DNA of 57,179 nucleotides from a virus. Positions 35,638 through 41,470 of the stretch are shown piece by piece. The notes beneath the pieces are model-generated. The model was given only the letters and a program-made list of their open reading frames with translations, was not told the DNA's origin and did no database searches. Location: the IMG/VR virus record IMGVR_UViG_3300046167_000110, positions 1 through 57,179 of that record. One strand, written 5' to 3'. How positions within the stretch are numbered: position 1 is the stretch's first letter; every line of letters begins with the position of its first letter. Position numbers and translations under genes: made by a program.

Positions 35638-36241
35638 CTGTTAAATCCTCTCCAATTCTTAATAGACTGTCCCAAAACTCTTTATCTTCTCCATACCCCA
35701 CTATAAACGCTTGAGGATTTTCTCTATATTTATCTACTGCATCCTTACCCATGAGTAGCTTACCAGTTAAAACATCCATGATAGGACAGGGCGTACTGGC
35801 TAAAATCATGGCCTTAAAAACATCTGGATCTCCACAAATCGTTGATATCCCAGAAACTTGTAAACCAAGACCTCCTATCTGTTGTGGAGTCCCTAAAAGT
35901 CTAGCGTTTTTACGTCTATTACAATATTCATCTTGCCTCATAGTACCTTGAGAATATCCAAATAAACTAAGCTGTAATCCTGACGTTGTAGGTAATAAAC
36001 ACGAATCATTACCTCCGCCACCCATAACAGTAGGTGCTATACTGGACATTACAGGAGCAGGTTCACCTGCGCCCGTTGCATTGTAATTATTAGTCTCGCT
36101 TGTAGAATTATTATTGCTATCTACATTTGAATCTTGATAATTATTACTAAAGTCTCCAGTGACGTCATTGCTCTGCACATTTGTCGCTAAGAATATCTGT
36201 AAGATCAGTGTCCATACACATAAGTTGTAATGCTGCCTCAT
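35498..36241 (-). CDS. Secreted cysteine-containing phage protein
   Basis: A 247-aa protein starting MRQHYNLCVWTLILQIFLAT, read as a signal peptide (an alternative start lies 10 codons upstream). The mature part has an Asn/Ser-rich stretch, then a domain with conserved-looking cysteines: GGNDSCLLPTTSGLQLS, DEYCNRRKNARLLG, ISTICGDPDVFKAM, STPCPIMDVL. Small secreted proteins with this C/RRKNAR pattern occur in several marine phages as I recall, without known function. The Arg/Ser/Thr-rich last 46 residues are encoded where the next gene's signal peptide also lies, which suggests overprinting. Confidence 0.68.
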   Translation of the reverse strand: MRQHYNLCVWTLILQIFLATNVQSNDVTGDFSNNYQDSNVDSNNNSTSETNNYNATGAGEPAPVMSSIAPTVMGGGGNDSCLLPTTSGLQLSLFGYSQGTMRQDEYCNRRKNARLLGTPQQIGGLGLQVSGISTICGDPDVFKAMILASTPCPIMDVLTGKLLMGKDAVDKYRENPQAFIVGYGEDKEFWDSLLRIGEDLTDEINEAKVANNSRDTRSISERFRSTRRVTSTTRLQPDGGSEDTVTD

Positions 36242-36419
36242 CTTGGCCAATAATGGATAGTGTTTGTGCATCTAAGTTCCGTTGACATTTTTTATTATCA
36301 GGAGGACAGGACAGAGGCATTACTATTGAATGAGTACTACATGCAGTAGTTATACTTAGCAAAAATACAAATGCAAGCAATATATTAGTCTTTATTATAG
36401 TACCTATGTATAAGATCAC
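36165..36419 (-). CDS. Small lipoprotein candidate
   Basis: An 84-aa protein with a hydrophobic leader and a lipobox-like ITTAC (TNILLAFVFLLSITTAC, Cys27), then four further cysteines in SCPPDNKKCQR, LMCMD and DKCAEQ. The only in-frame start before the leader is GTG (or a TTG within it); no ATG exists, so the start is uncertain. If lipidated it would sit in the inner or outer membrane, and a small lipoprotein near a membrane-anchored coiled coil recalls an outer-membrane spanin. It overlaps DUF1127-like upstream and the secreted protein downstream. Confidence 0.55.
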   Translation of the reverse strand: MILYIGTIIKTNILLAFVFLLSITTACSTHSIVMPLSCPPDNKKCQRNLDAQTLSIIGQDEAALQLMCMDTDLTDILSDKCAEQ

Positions 36420-36552
36420 CGCGAGTAACGCCTATATCTTGTAATTCTCTGTCTGTTAGGTTTTGTAGTAAGTATAAGTCTGCACTTGCTTGACGAGACT
36501 TGATAATAGATTTGTTTAAGCCTGAAACTGCTTCAAAGATTGTTCTAAACAT
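36385..36552 (-). CDS. DUF1127-like small protein
   Basis: A 55-aa protein: MFRTIFEAVSGLNKS ... LYLLQNLTDRELQDIGVTRGDLIHRY. The block L-x-x-L-x-D-R-E-L-x-D-I-G-V-x-R-x-D-I is the DUF1127 (YjiS-like) signature. In Alphaproteobacteria such small Arg-rich proteins take part in RNA turnover and metabolic control. It is too short for routine gene calls but has AGGAAAAAAC before the ATG. A host-derived regulator carried in a late operon is an inference. Confidence 0.75.
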   Translation of the reverse strand: MFRTIFEAVSGLNKSIIKSRQASADLYLLQNLTDRELQDIGVTRGDLIHRYYNKD

Positions 36553-36652
36553 TGTTTTTTCCTATGTTATGACCAGCTTTATTGCTGAACATGCATAGTT
36601 ATACATATGTTAAAAGTATTTACCTCAGATAAGTTTGCATACCCGTTAGTCG

Positions 36653-37012
36653 TTATACACCTGAAAAAGTTTCTATAACAGTTAAAATAGTATCTACATG
36701 TGCCGCTGAACTAGGAGTAACACGTATTTGATCTCCAGGAGATAGTACAATCTCTATATCTGAAAATGTAATGTATTCACCAGCACCAAGGTTTTTACCT
36801 GTCAAAAAATGTGAAGTATATGTATCTGCTGCTATATACCATTCAATCTCAATATTTGTATTGCCAGTTGTGTTGATTATATGTATAAAGCTAAGCTCAG
36901 ACGTACAGTTAGGTGGGCATGTATATACATTCTCTGTAGTAGTGCCTGTATTATGGCCATACAAAGAACGTCTACGTGCAGGTCTACCCTGATGGTTGAG
37001 CGTAATAGCCAT
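36653..37012 (-). CDS. Small beta-rich structural protein
   Basis: A 119-aa protein (VYTCPPNCTSELSFIHIINTTGNTNIEIEWYI; HFLTGKNLGAGEYITFSDIEIVLSPGDQIRVTPS). The order of blocks (P-x-x-x-S, I-x-x-x-x-x-x-x-x-I-x-V/I, L-x-P-G-D-x-I-x-V-T) matches a small beta-sandwich family and resembles the 102-aa protein in the fibre block. Probably virion-associated. It overlaps the upstream gene by one base. Confidence 0.68.
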   Translation of the reverse strand: MAITLNHQGRPARRRSLYGHNTGTTTENVYTCPPNCTSELSFIHIINTTGNTNIEIEWYIAADTYTSHFLTGKNLGAGEYITFSDIEIVLSPGDQIRVTPSSAAHVDTILTVIETFSGV

Positions 37013-37305
37013 TACTCATCTACCCACGCTTCATTTTCTGGTGTGTTAGGGTCATCCTTAATAAAGTGTCCTTTATCTGTACGAGCCCGTTTTTTACCTG
37101 CAGGTGCTTTAGCCTTTTTCTTAGGCTTAGGTGCTGCATCTACTTCAGCACAGATGTAATTAATATTCTCATCTTTACTCTGAACGTTGCCGTAGTTATC
37201 TTCACCTGCTGATTGATTACCTAATGAATCCCAAACGTAACCGTGTTCATCTACACGATACCCTTTAGCTTCCAGCGCATCTTTATATTTATGGTAATAT
37301 TTCAT
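37012..37305 (-). CDS. Small Lys/Ala-rich protein
   Basis: A 97-aa protein: an N-terminal globular part (MKYYHKYKDALEAKGYRVDEHGYVWDSLGNQ), then a Lys/Ala/Pro-rich linker (AAPKPKKKAKAPAGKKRART) and an acidic C-terminal tail (FIKDDPNTPENEAWVDE). The tail recalls short capture peptides in head-module proteins. Function unknown. Start and stop are shared with neighbours by one base on each side. Confidence 0.65.
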   Translation of the reverse strand: MKYYHKYKDALEAKGYRVDEHGYVWDSLGNQSAGEDNYGNVQSKDENINYICAEVDAAPKPKKKAKAPAGKKRARTDKGHFIKDDPNTPENEAWVDE

Positions 37306-37493
37306 TACTTACCTTTCATTGGGCGTGATGCTGGGTTTGATGCACCACAGTATCCACCTTTGTTAAAACCTTTACGTTTCTTAGCCATTCCACCGTATGC
37401 CATCTTAGTCTTGCCTTTTTGACAACCCTCTTTAGCACACTTAGCTGGACTAGGACAGTCCGAGCAAGCTTTGAAGTTAGGTACTTTTTTCAT
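37305..37493 (-). CDS. Small Cys- and Gly-rich basic protein
   Basis: A 62-aa protein with a compact Cys block (CSDCPSPAKCAKEGC, likely metal-binding) and a C-terminal glycine tag (MAYGGMAKKRKGFNKGGYCG). The ATG is preceded by GGGAGAAC; a longer frame starts 11 codons earlier without support. The MAYGGM and GFxxGG elements recur in the 684-aa coiled-coil virion protein. Small zinc-ribbon-like or DNA-condensing roles are possible. Confidence 0.65.
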   Translation of the reverse strand: MKKVPNFKACSDCPSPAKCAKEGCQKGKTKMAYGGMAKKRKGFNKGGYCGASNPASRPMKGK

Positions 37494-37771
37494 GTTCTTG
37501 TTCTCCCTGATGCTGTTGTAGACCATGCAACTTTAGCAGGTCCTGTTTTCTTCGCTGCTTCTTTTTTACTTATTTTAGAAGCTACTGCTTTTGGTCTACA
37601 AGCAGGGTAGTCCCTACCGTCACCTTTTTGTCTTCCACAGGGCTCTCCTGTTTTAACATCTGTCCATTTTTCACCAAACCATTTACCCAAACCACCCTTA
37701 GAATAACCACGAGCTTCTGGTAATACGTGTAGAGATCTAGCTTTTTTTGACTTTGTTGGCTTTCGTGCCAC
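37490..37771 (-). CDS. DUF5872-like basic protein (C-terminal half module)
   Basis: A 93-aa basic protein. I place the start at GTG behind GGAGGGAAATATA, since the longer frame begins in the preceding gene. It contains RGYSKGGLGKWFGEKWTDVKTGEPCGRQ and YPACRPK, a pattern found in viral proteins of the DUF5872 kind: W-x-x-E-x-W-x-D-V-x-T-G-x-P-C-G-R followed by Y-P-x-C-R-P. The preceding gene encodes the other half of that layout. It is Lys/Ala-rich at the C-terminus, with possible nucleic-acid binding. Confidence 0.68.
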   Translation of the reverse strand: MARKPTKSKKARSLHVLPEARGYSKGGLGKWFGEKWTDVKTGEPCGRQKGDGRDYPACRPKAVASKISKKEAAKKTGPAKVAWSTTASGRTRT

Positions 37772-37913
37772 TATATTTCCCTCCACGTGCTTTATATGTC
37801 TTAGTAAGCCAAGCAGATGCATAGGCGCTGGGCCATACTTTGAACTTTCGCTTAGCTTCTGCCTTAACTTTGTTATACAGCTTCATATTTGTGGGTTTAG
37901 GTGCCGTAGCCAT
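37737..37913 (-). CDS. DUF5872-like basic protein (N-terminal half module)
   Basis: A 58-aa protein: APKPTNMKLYNKVKAEAKRKFKVWPSAYASAWLTKTYKARGGKY. The K-V-W-P-S-A-Y-A-S-x-W-L-x-K-x-Y-K block is highly characteristic of small proteins found in giant viruses and marine phages (DUF5872-type). The ATG overlaps the preceding stop (TAATG). The gene overlaps its partner downstream by 35 bases. Function unknown, strongly basic. Confidence 0.72.
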   Translation of the reverse strand: MATAPKPTNMKLYNKVKAEAKRKFKVWPSAYASAWLTKTYKARGGKYSGTKANKVKKS

Positions 37914-38209
37914 TACCACTTCACCTTATTTGCCCAGTAAGCTGCACTCATCTTACCCTTTTTGATGTTCTTAGCGTGTCTAGCCTTAAATGAAGCACGT
38001 TTCTTCTTCATTCTATCAGATTCACCCTCTTTAGGTTTACCTGCAGTGCTTGCACCCTTCTCACCAAACTTAATATACTTGTACTTACCGCCCTCAGAAG
38101 CCATTACGTGATGGGATTTACCACTACCATCGTTTAACCGTTGAGGTTTATTAACGCCTTTTAACCCAGCGCTCTTCATTTTAGTTTTGACTCGTTCAGG
38201 TATAGCCAT
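37913..38209 (-). CDS. DUF6321-like basic protein
   Basis: A 98-aa protein: KMKSAGLKGVNKPQRLNDGSGKSHHVMASEGGKYKYIKFGEKG, then ESDRMKKKRASFKARHAKNIKKGKMSAAYWANKVKW. The C-terminal RASFKARHAKNIxKGKMSAAYWAxKVKW block is the signature of the family I know as DUF6321, present in many marine phages. It is very basic, so DNA binding or packaging is likely but unproved. Confidence 0.78.
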   Translation of the reverse strand: MAIPERVKTKMKSAGLKGVNKPQRLNDGSGKSHHVMASEGGKYKYIKFGEKGASTAGKPKEGESDRMKKKRASFKARHAKNIKKGKMSAAYWANKVKW

Positions 38210-38457
38210 TACTTCTTCTTTCCTGCTTTAGAATTACGTGGAAAACTACGGTTCTTAGCTTTTGTAGTTACAGCTAAGTTTTTACGGGCATTATTTCTAG
38301 GGTTGCCATCCCTATGATGTACATCCTTGCCATCACCCTTCTTAACGACACCACCCTGAGAAAGTTTAGCACGAGCACTATTACGAGATGCCCTCTTCTT
38401 TATCTGAGCAGGTTTGCCTTGGTAATTAGCATATTCTTTTTTATAATTTCTAGCCAT
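38209..38457 (-). CDS. HNH-type basic protein
   Basis: An 82-aa basic protein with KKGDGKDVHHRDGNPRNNARKNLAV, an HNH-like core (D-V-H-H, N-x-x-N-N). HNH proteins near terminases assist DNA cutting in several phages. The ATG giving MARNYKKEYANYQ is preferred to a GTG two codons earlier. There are no zinc-binding CxxC pairs, so this is the minimal form. It may instead be a basic structural relative without nuclease activity. Confidence 0.7.
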   Translation of the reverse strand: MARNYKKEYANYQGKPAQIKKRASRNSARAKLSQGGVVKKGDGKDVHHRDGNPRNNARKNLAVTTKAKNRSFPRNSKAGKKK

Positions 38458-38707
38458 AGTCACGCTTTCTATCTGGATCTAACACGTCTCTACGATCTAG
38501 CATACCTTCTAAGTACATGGCTCTTTCAATATGATCTAATGTATATCGAACGCCAGTATTTGCTTCAATAGCAGCACGAATGTAAAATACGTCACTGCGA
38601 GGTATATGTATTCGGCTTATCTTATTAGAATTGCCTTCTGCTAAAGCAGAGTAAAACTCTTCAAGTACGTTATCGGATGCGTATAGTTGTATACGGCTAC
38701 GTGTCAT
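38450..38707 (-). CDS. First late-arm gene, conserved hypothetical
   Basis: An 85-aa protein (TRSRIQLYASDNVLEEFYSAL ... VFYIRAAIEANTGVRYTLDHIERAMYLEGMLDRRDV). The VRYTLDHIERAMYLEGM segment recurs in proteins at the head of late modules in marine podoviruses as I recall. It is helical with no recognised catalytic motif. It is the first gene after the two leftward promoters. A TTG two codons before the ATG is also possible. Confidence 0.7.
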   Translation of the reverse strand: MTRSRIQLYASDNVLEEFYSALAEGNSNKISRIHIPRSDVFYIRAAIEANTGVRYTLDHIERAMYLEGMLDRRDVLDPDRKRDYG

Positions 38708-38795
38708 TGTCAATACCTATAATGTAAAAATAGGGTACGTGCCGCAAACTACGTGTCAGGAGAGGAGACAAGAGGAGAGAGTTACACAGTAAGTT

Positions 38796-38949
38796 TGTAA
38801 CACGTACCAGTAGTGTAACACTTATTATTAATACAAGTTTATGTGTGTTACATACGAATATGTTACCGCATACCCAATATGTTGTCAACACTATAGTTTA
38901 ACTTTATGTGTTAAAACTCTTCCTATGTCCAGTATCCTATATGTAACAC
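38796..38949. repeat. Four copies of TGTAACAC around the leftward promoter
   Basis: TGTAACAC occurs at 38796-38803, 38814-38821 and 38942-38949, and inverted (GTGTTACA) at 38845-38852. The inverted copy lies just downstream of the -10 box of the inner leftward promoter. Short repeats in both orientations around a promoter suggest binding sites for a regulator. Confidence 0.5.
38860..38888 (-). promoter_or_regulatory. Leftward sigma70-like promoter, inner
   Basis: Perfect TTGACA, 17-base spacer, TAACAT (4 of 6) on the - strand, about 150 bases before the first late gene. The spacer length is ideal. TGTAACAC repeats flank it. Confidence 0.6.
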
Positions 38950-39013
38950 TTACTATATAGTTTAACTATTTCTTATTTATTACTTGTTTAAGTAAAAACT
39001 TAAGAGTTTAACT
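38895..39013. repeat. Three copies of AGTTTAACT
   Basis: The near-palindrome AGTTTAACT occurs at 38895-38903, 38959-38967 and 39005-39013; the last is part of the perfect GAGTT-T-AACTC. Just before the last copy, TTAAGT-AAAA-ACTTAA forms a hairpin. All lie between the two leftward promoters, so operator sites are plausible. Confidence 0.5.
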
Positions 39014-39033
39014 CTGTTTGCTCCTGCTCCGCA

Positions 39034-39061
39034 GTTATACTTATATAATACCCTGTGTCAA
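39034..39061 (-). promoter_or_regulatory. Leftward sigma70-like promoter, outer (strongest)
   Basis: Perfect TTGACA, 16-base spacer, TATAAC (5 of 6) on the - strand. This is the best promoter match seen in the window and points at the late arm. Confidence 0.68.
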
Positions 39062-39324
39062 TCCGTAAAATGAGTATATCTGTAAGAAAGTTTTATTATA
39101 TTAGCTAATCCTTCTAATGTGTGACATTTATGCACCAGTAATGTGTGTCTGTCCGTATACATGCCTGGGTAAAGGTCGTTTCAAAATTCACTTCTGTGTG
39201 TTTCTACATATACACATAACCCTATACCCGGCGGTGGCTCACGCCCCTACCCCTTTTTGGTCTACTATCATGATAAAAGCTAGTAAAATATGGTGTAAGT
39301 TATTGTAATTGTTATGTTTTTATA

Positions 39325-39341
39325 CTGATATATGATCAGTT
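39325..39341. other. Palindrome ACTGAT/ATCAGT
   Basis: ACTGAT and ATCAGT are perfect reverse complements around ATATG. The first arm overlaps TATACT, a possible rightward -10 box, although no good -35 box is present at the right distance. An operator is possible. Confidence 0.4.
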
Positions 39342-39360
39342 ATAGCTAAAAAGAGGTGTA

Positions 39361-39560
39361 AAAATAGGCATAATTAACAAAGTGCACAATAAATAGGCAA
39401 AGGATGCATAACCAAAAAAGACACCCCAATACCGGTAATCACAAAACCACCACCACCCCAAAAAAAAGCTTATACTATATAATACCAAAAAAAGTTTTTT
39501 ATACAAAAGTTAACCAATAGCTAAAAATACATAGAAAAAACATAATGAAAACACACACTT
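39361..39560. other. A/C-rich, G/T-poor strand-biased tract
   Basis: About 200 bases are made almost wholly of A and C on the + strand, with only scattered G and T, including ACAAAACCACCACCACC and long A runs. No frame is coding. Such asymmetric, easily unwound DNA is common at origins or single-strand initiation sites; the two AATAGGCA copies near its start add to this. Confidence 0.5.
39471..39486. repeat. Second copy of the TATACT-ATATAATACC element
   Basis: TATACTATATAATACC here matches TATACTTATATAATACC at 39036-39052 except for one inserted T. The two copies are in the same orientation and 435 bases apart. They contain TATAAT and may be -10-like elements or binding sites. Confidence 0.45.
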
Positions 39561-39642
39561 ACAAGAAAGTTTATGAAATAGTAACTTTTTTCTTGCAATC
39601 TGTTTTGGTACATGCCACCTTAAGAACATCGAAAGCGACAAG

Positions 39643-39693
39643 TTAACAGCGACGAGGCAAACGCCCTAGACTCAAATTAACAGCGTCCTAGAC
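39643..39693. repeat. Interleaved direct repeats TTAACAGCG and CCTAGAC
   Basis: TTAACAGCG occurs at 39643-39651 and 39677-39685, and CCTAGAC at 39665-39671 and 39687-39693. Two direct repeats in one 51-base stretch could be arm-type sites of the recombinase or replication-initiator sites. Neither use is shown. Confidence 0.45.
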
Positions 39694-39721
39694 GATCAAG
39701 CCGGATAAGAGACCTGCAAAA

Positions 39722-39824
39722 GAATAAAAGAATTGAATAACTGAATACCGAATAAACTGAATAAAAAAATGATTGACTTAATTAGGAGAATATGCCCAGA
39801 TAAAGACACTGAATAACAGAATAA
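39722..39824 (+). repeat. GAATAA iteron-like cluster
   Basis: GAATAA occurs six times (39722, 39735, 39750, 39759, 39811, 39819) and near versions GAATAC and GAATAT at 39743 and 39788, often preceded by CT or AC. All are in the same orientation with irregular spacing. A cluster like this next to an A/C-rich tract is a good origin candidate; loose A-rich composition makes chance a real alternative. Confidence 0.5.
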
Positions 39825-40032
39825 AACAGACCCTAGCTAATGGATTTTAGCAGTCGACAAAATGAGCAGTGTAATGAACTGCATAGTGAAGAAACCTTAT
39901 TTGAGCGTGGTATGACAAAACCTAAACTCGATTGAACATAGGCGGATAGCACATAAGAACCTAGGCAGATCGGGTTTCTAGAATGGTGACTTGAATCAAT
40001 CCATCAGTAGTGCTTGCGGTGAATGTAGCTTG

Positions 40033-40075
40033 GATAGGCCCAGGACAGATGTGTCCAGGATAATTGTGGCCTATC
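40033..40075 (+). ncRNA. Two-part hairpin in the leader of the first early gene
   Basis: GATAGGCC and GGCCTATC pair perfectly (8 bp) and enclose a second perfect hairpin GGACA-GATG-TGTCC. The structure ends 32 bases before the ATG of the GP88-like gene and has no T run after it, so it is more likely a leader RNA or protein-binding element than a terminator. Confidence 0.55.
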
Positions 40076-40107
40076 TTACTTTATGTTCAAACTATGGAGA
40101 GTGAGAG

Positions 40108-40875
40108 ATGAAACTTAAATTATTAGGCGTTGGTACAAATGCAAAAACTATTAAGGGTGATGGTGACGAATACTTAACGGCCATTATGTATATGACCCCA
40201 TGGAAAATTCTGATTGATGGCATGATGCGTAACTCTTGCCCTATGGCAGAGGAGGCTGGTTGTGTAGCACCTTGCTTAAATACTGCCGGACGTGGTGCAA
40301 TGAATGTTGTACAATCTGCCAGACAAAGAAAAGCTGAATGGTTTTATAGAGACCGCGATGCATTCATGGAACAACTACGCCAAGACATTACAAGTTTTGA
40401 GAAGTATTGCACCAAACGAGGCATTCAACCGGTTGTGCGTCTTAACGGTACAACTGACATTCGTTGGGAAAGCATAAAGATTGCCGGATATACTACGATT
40501 TTTGAGCTATTCCCTAATGTACAGTTTTATGACTACACTAAAATATCAAATCGTAAAACTAAGCATATTGCCAATTACCATTTGACATGGAGTTACAGCG
40601 GTGCAAAGCAATCCTATGCTGATAAGCTTGACAGCGCAATCGAGGCCGGTATGAATGTGGCGGTTGTATTTCGTAAACCAGTAGAGATTAAGGGAAATGC
40701 ATGGCGTAATTTACCGGTAGTTGATGGTGACGCCGACGACTTACGGATACTTGACCCTAAGGGCGGTCATGCGGTTGCATTGTATGCCAAGGGCAAGGCC
40801 AAGAAAGACAAAAGCGGTTTTGTAGTTGATATAGTTGAAGCTGAGTGGTCACGAAAGTTGGCCGAATATGCTTAA
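40108..40875 (+). CDS. GP88-like protein, first early gene
   Basis: A 255-aa protein similar in layout to the phage GP88 / DUF7227 family: an N-terminal LLGVGTNAKT, a Cys cluster SCPMAEEAGCVAPC (Cys44, 52, 56), a motif VVRLNGTTDIRWE (109-121), FYDYTK (140-145), and SNRKTKHIANYHLTWSYSG. The invariant-looking NGT-D and YDYTK motifs and the cysteines suggest an enzyme or metal/Fe-S site, but no activity is known to me. The gene has AGTGAGAG before its ATG. First-gene position suggests a host-takeover or nucleic-acid role. Confidence 0.72.
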   Translation: MKLKLLGVGTNAKTIKGDGDEYLTAIMYMTPWKILIDGMMRNSCPMAEEAGCVAPCLNTAGRGAMNVVQSARQRKAEWFYRDRDAFMEQLRQDITSFEKYCTKRGIQPVVRLNGTTDIRWESIKIAGYTTIFELFPNVQFYDYTKISNRKTKHIANYHLTWSYSGAKQSYADKLDSAIEAGMNVAVVFRKPVEIKGNAWRNLPVVDGDADDLRILDPKGGHAVALYAKGKAKKDKSGFVVDIVEAEWSRKLAEYA

Positions 40876-40942
40876 TGAAAAAATAATACTTGCAATACTT
40901 TTAATAGCATTAATAATATATATGCATAACAGTGGAGAGTAA
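40868..40942 (+). CDS. 24-aa membrane micropeptide (tentative)
   Basis: A tiny frame overlapping the GP88-like stop encodes MLNEKIILAILLIALIIYM plus a short polar end, a single hydrophobic helix. It fills the only gap between its neighbours. The ribosome site is weak (translational coupling would be needed), so reality is uncertain. Confidence 0.35.
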   Translation: MLNEKIILAILLIALIIYMHNSGE

Positions 40943-40943
40943 A

Positions 40944-41156
40944 ATGGATTACCAAGTAAATACTTATAGAAGCTATGTAGCCAGACACGCCTTAAGACAA
41001 GGTCATGAGGTCTATGCTACAAAAGCTTTTGCATCTGAAAGACCAGTGAAAGATTACAGACTATTCACGGAAGATGATGTGCTAAATGTTGAAAAAGCAT
41101 TATTCATTATTAAAGGTTTATCTAGTGCTGATGTTACAGAATTGAGGTTATTATAA
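40944..41156 (+). CDS. Small early hypothetical protein
   Basis: A 70-aa protein (MDYQVNTYRSYVARHALRQGHE ... FTEDDVLNVEKALFIIKGL). The ATG behind GGAGAGTAAA was chosen over an upstream start four codons earlier. No family recognised. The stop and next start share a base (TAATG). Confidence 0.6.
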   Translation: MDYQVNTYRSYVARHALRQGHEVYATKAFASERPVKDYRLFTEDDVLNVEKALFIIKGLSSADVTELRLL

Positions 41157-41470
41157 TGGATTGGAAAACATACATAACAGATTTAAATATACCTAAAGAT
41201 TGGACTTATAACGCGGATCATCACGCCGTATTGCCTAGTTATTATACAAGCACCGGTTATATTATTTATGTTGATAGCCACGATAAGAATGAGCGTTTAT
41301 TAAATTCTAAAGAGTGGAACGGTTGCGCCACAATGGATAATTTACACCCTAGGTTCACGGTATTTAGTGACGACTATGCAAGTGGTAATACGCTTGACAT
41401 TCCAGAGGAATTACTAGCTACTGATGATTTTAATGAAGTACTAAAGTTTGCAAAGGAGAGAAGCAAATGA
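41156..41470 (+). CDS. Small early hypothetical protein
   Basis: A 104-aa Tyr/Trp/Asp-rich soluble protein (MDWKTYITDLNIPKDWTYNADHH; TGYIIYVDSHDKNERLLNS; LDIPEELLATDDFNEVLKFA). Unknown family. It overlaps the methyltransferase start by 4 bases, so the two are co-translated. Confidence 0.6.
   Translation: MDWKTYITDLNIPKDWTYNADHHAVLPSYYTSTGYIIYVDSHDKNERLLNSKEWNGCATMDNLHPRFTVFSDDYASGNTLDIPEELLATDDFNEVLKFAKERSK

Larger units (their letters stand above)
38708..40107. other. 1.4 kb non-coding control region between the divergent arms
   Basis: No gene can be supported here on either strand. The region separates the leftward late arm from the rightward early arm and contains two leftward sigma70-like promoters, several families of short repeats, hairpins, an A/C-rich strand-biased tract and GAATAA repeats. 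This mix is typical of an origin plus control region. No tRNA cloverleaf was recognised by eye. Confidence 0.7.

Noticed and set aside
39220-39260. GGCGGTGGCTCACGCC, similar to a eukaryotic Alu sequence
   Set aside because: Match is short and by chance; the surroundings are ordinary phage non-coding DNA.
39901-39928. Rightward promoter TTGAGC-N16-TAAACT for the early arm
   Set aside because: Both boxes are only 4 of 6 matches in A/T-rich DNA; no rightward early promoter could be assigned with confidence.
39840-40080. Possible tRNA gene or attP core near the start of the early arm
   Set aside because: No acceptor stem plus T-loop combination could be assembled, and no tRNA-like 3' end was seen.
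38708-40107. Phage-type (T7-like) promoters
   Set aside because: No single-subunit RNA polymerase gene exists in the complete genome and no long conserved promoter is repeated before genes; host sigma70 signals explain the layout better.
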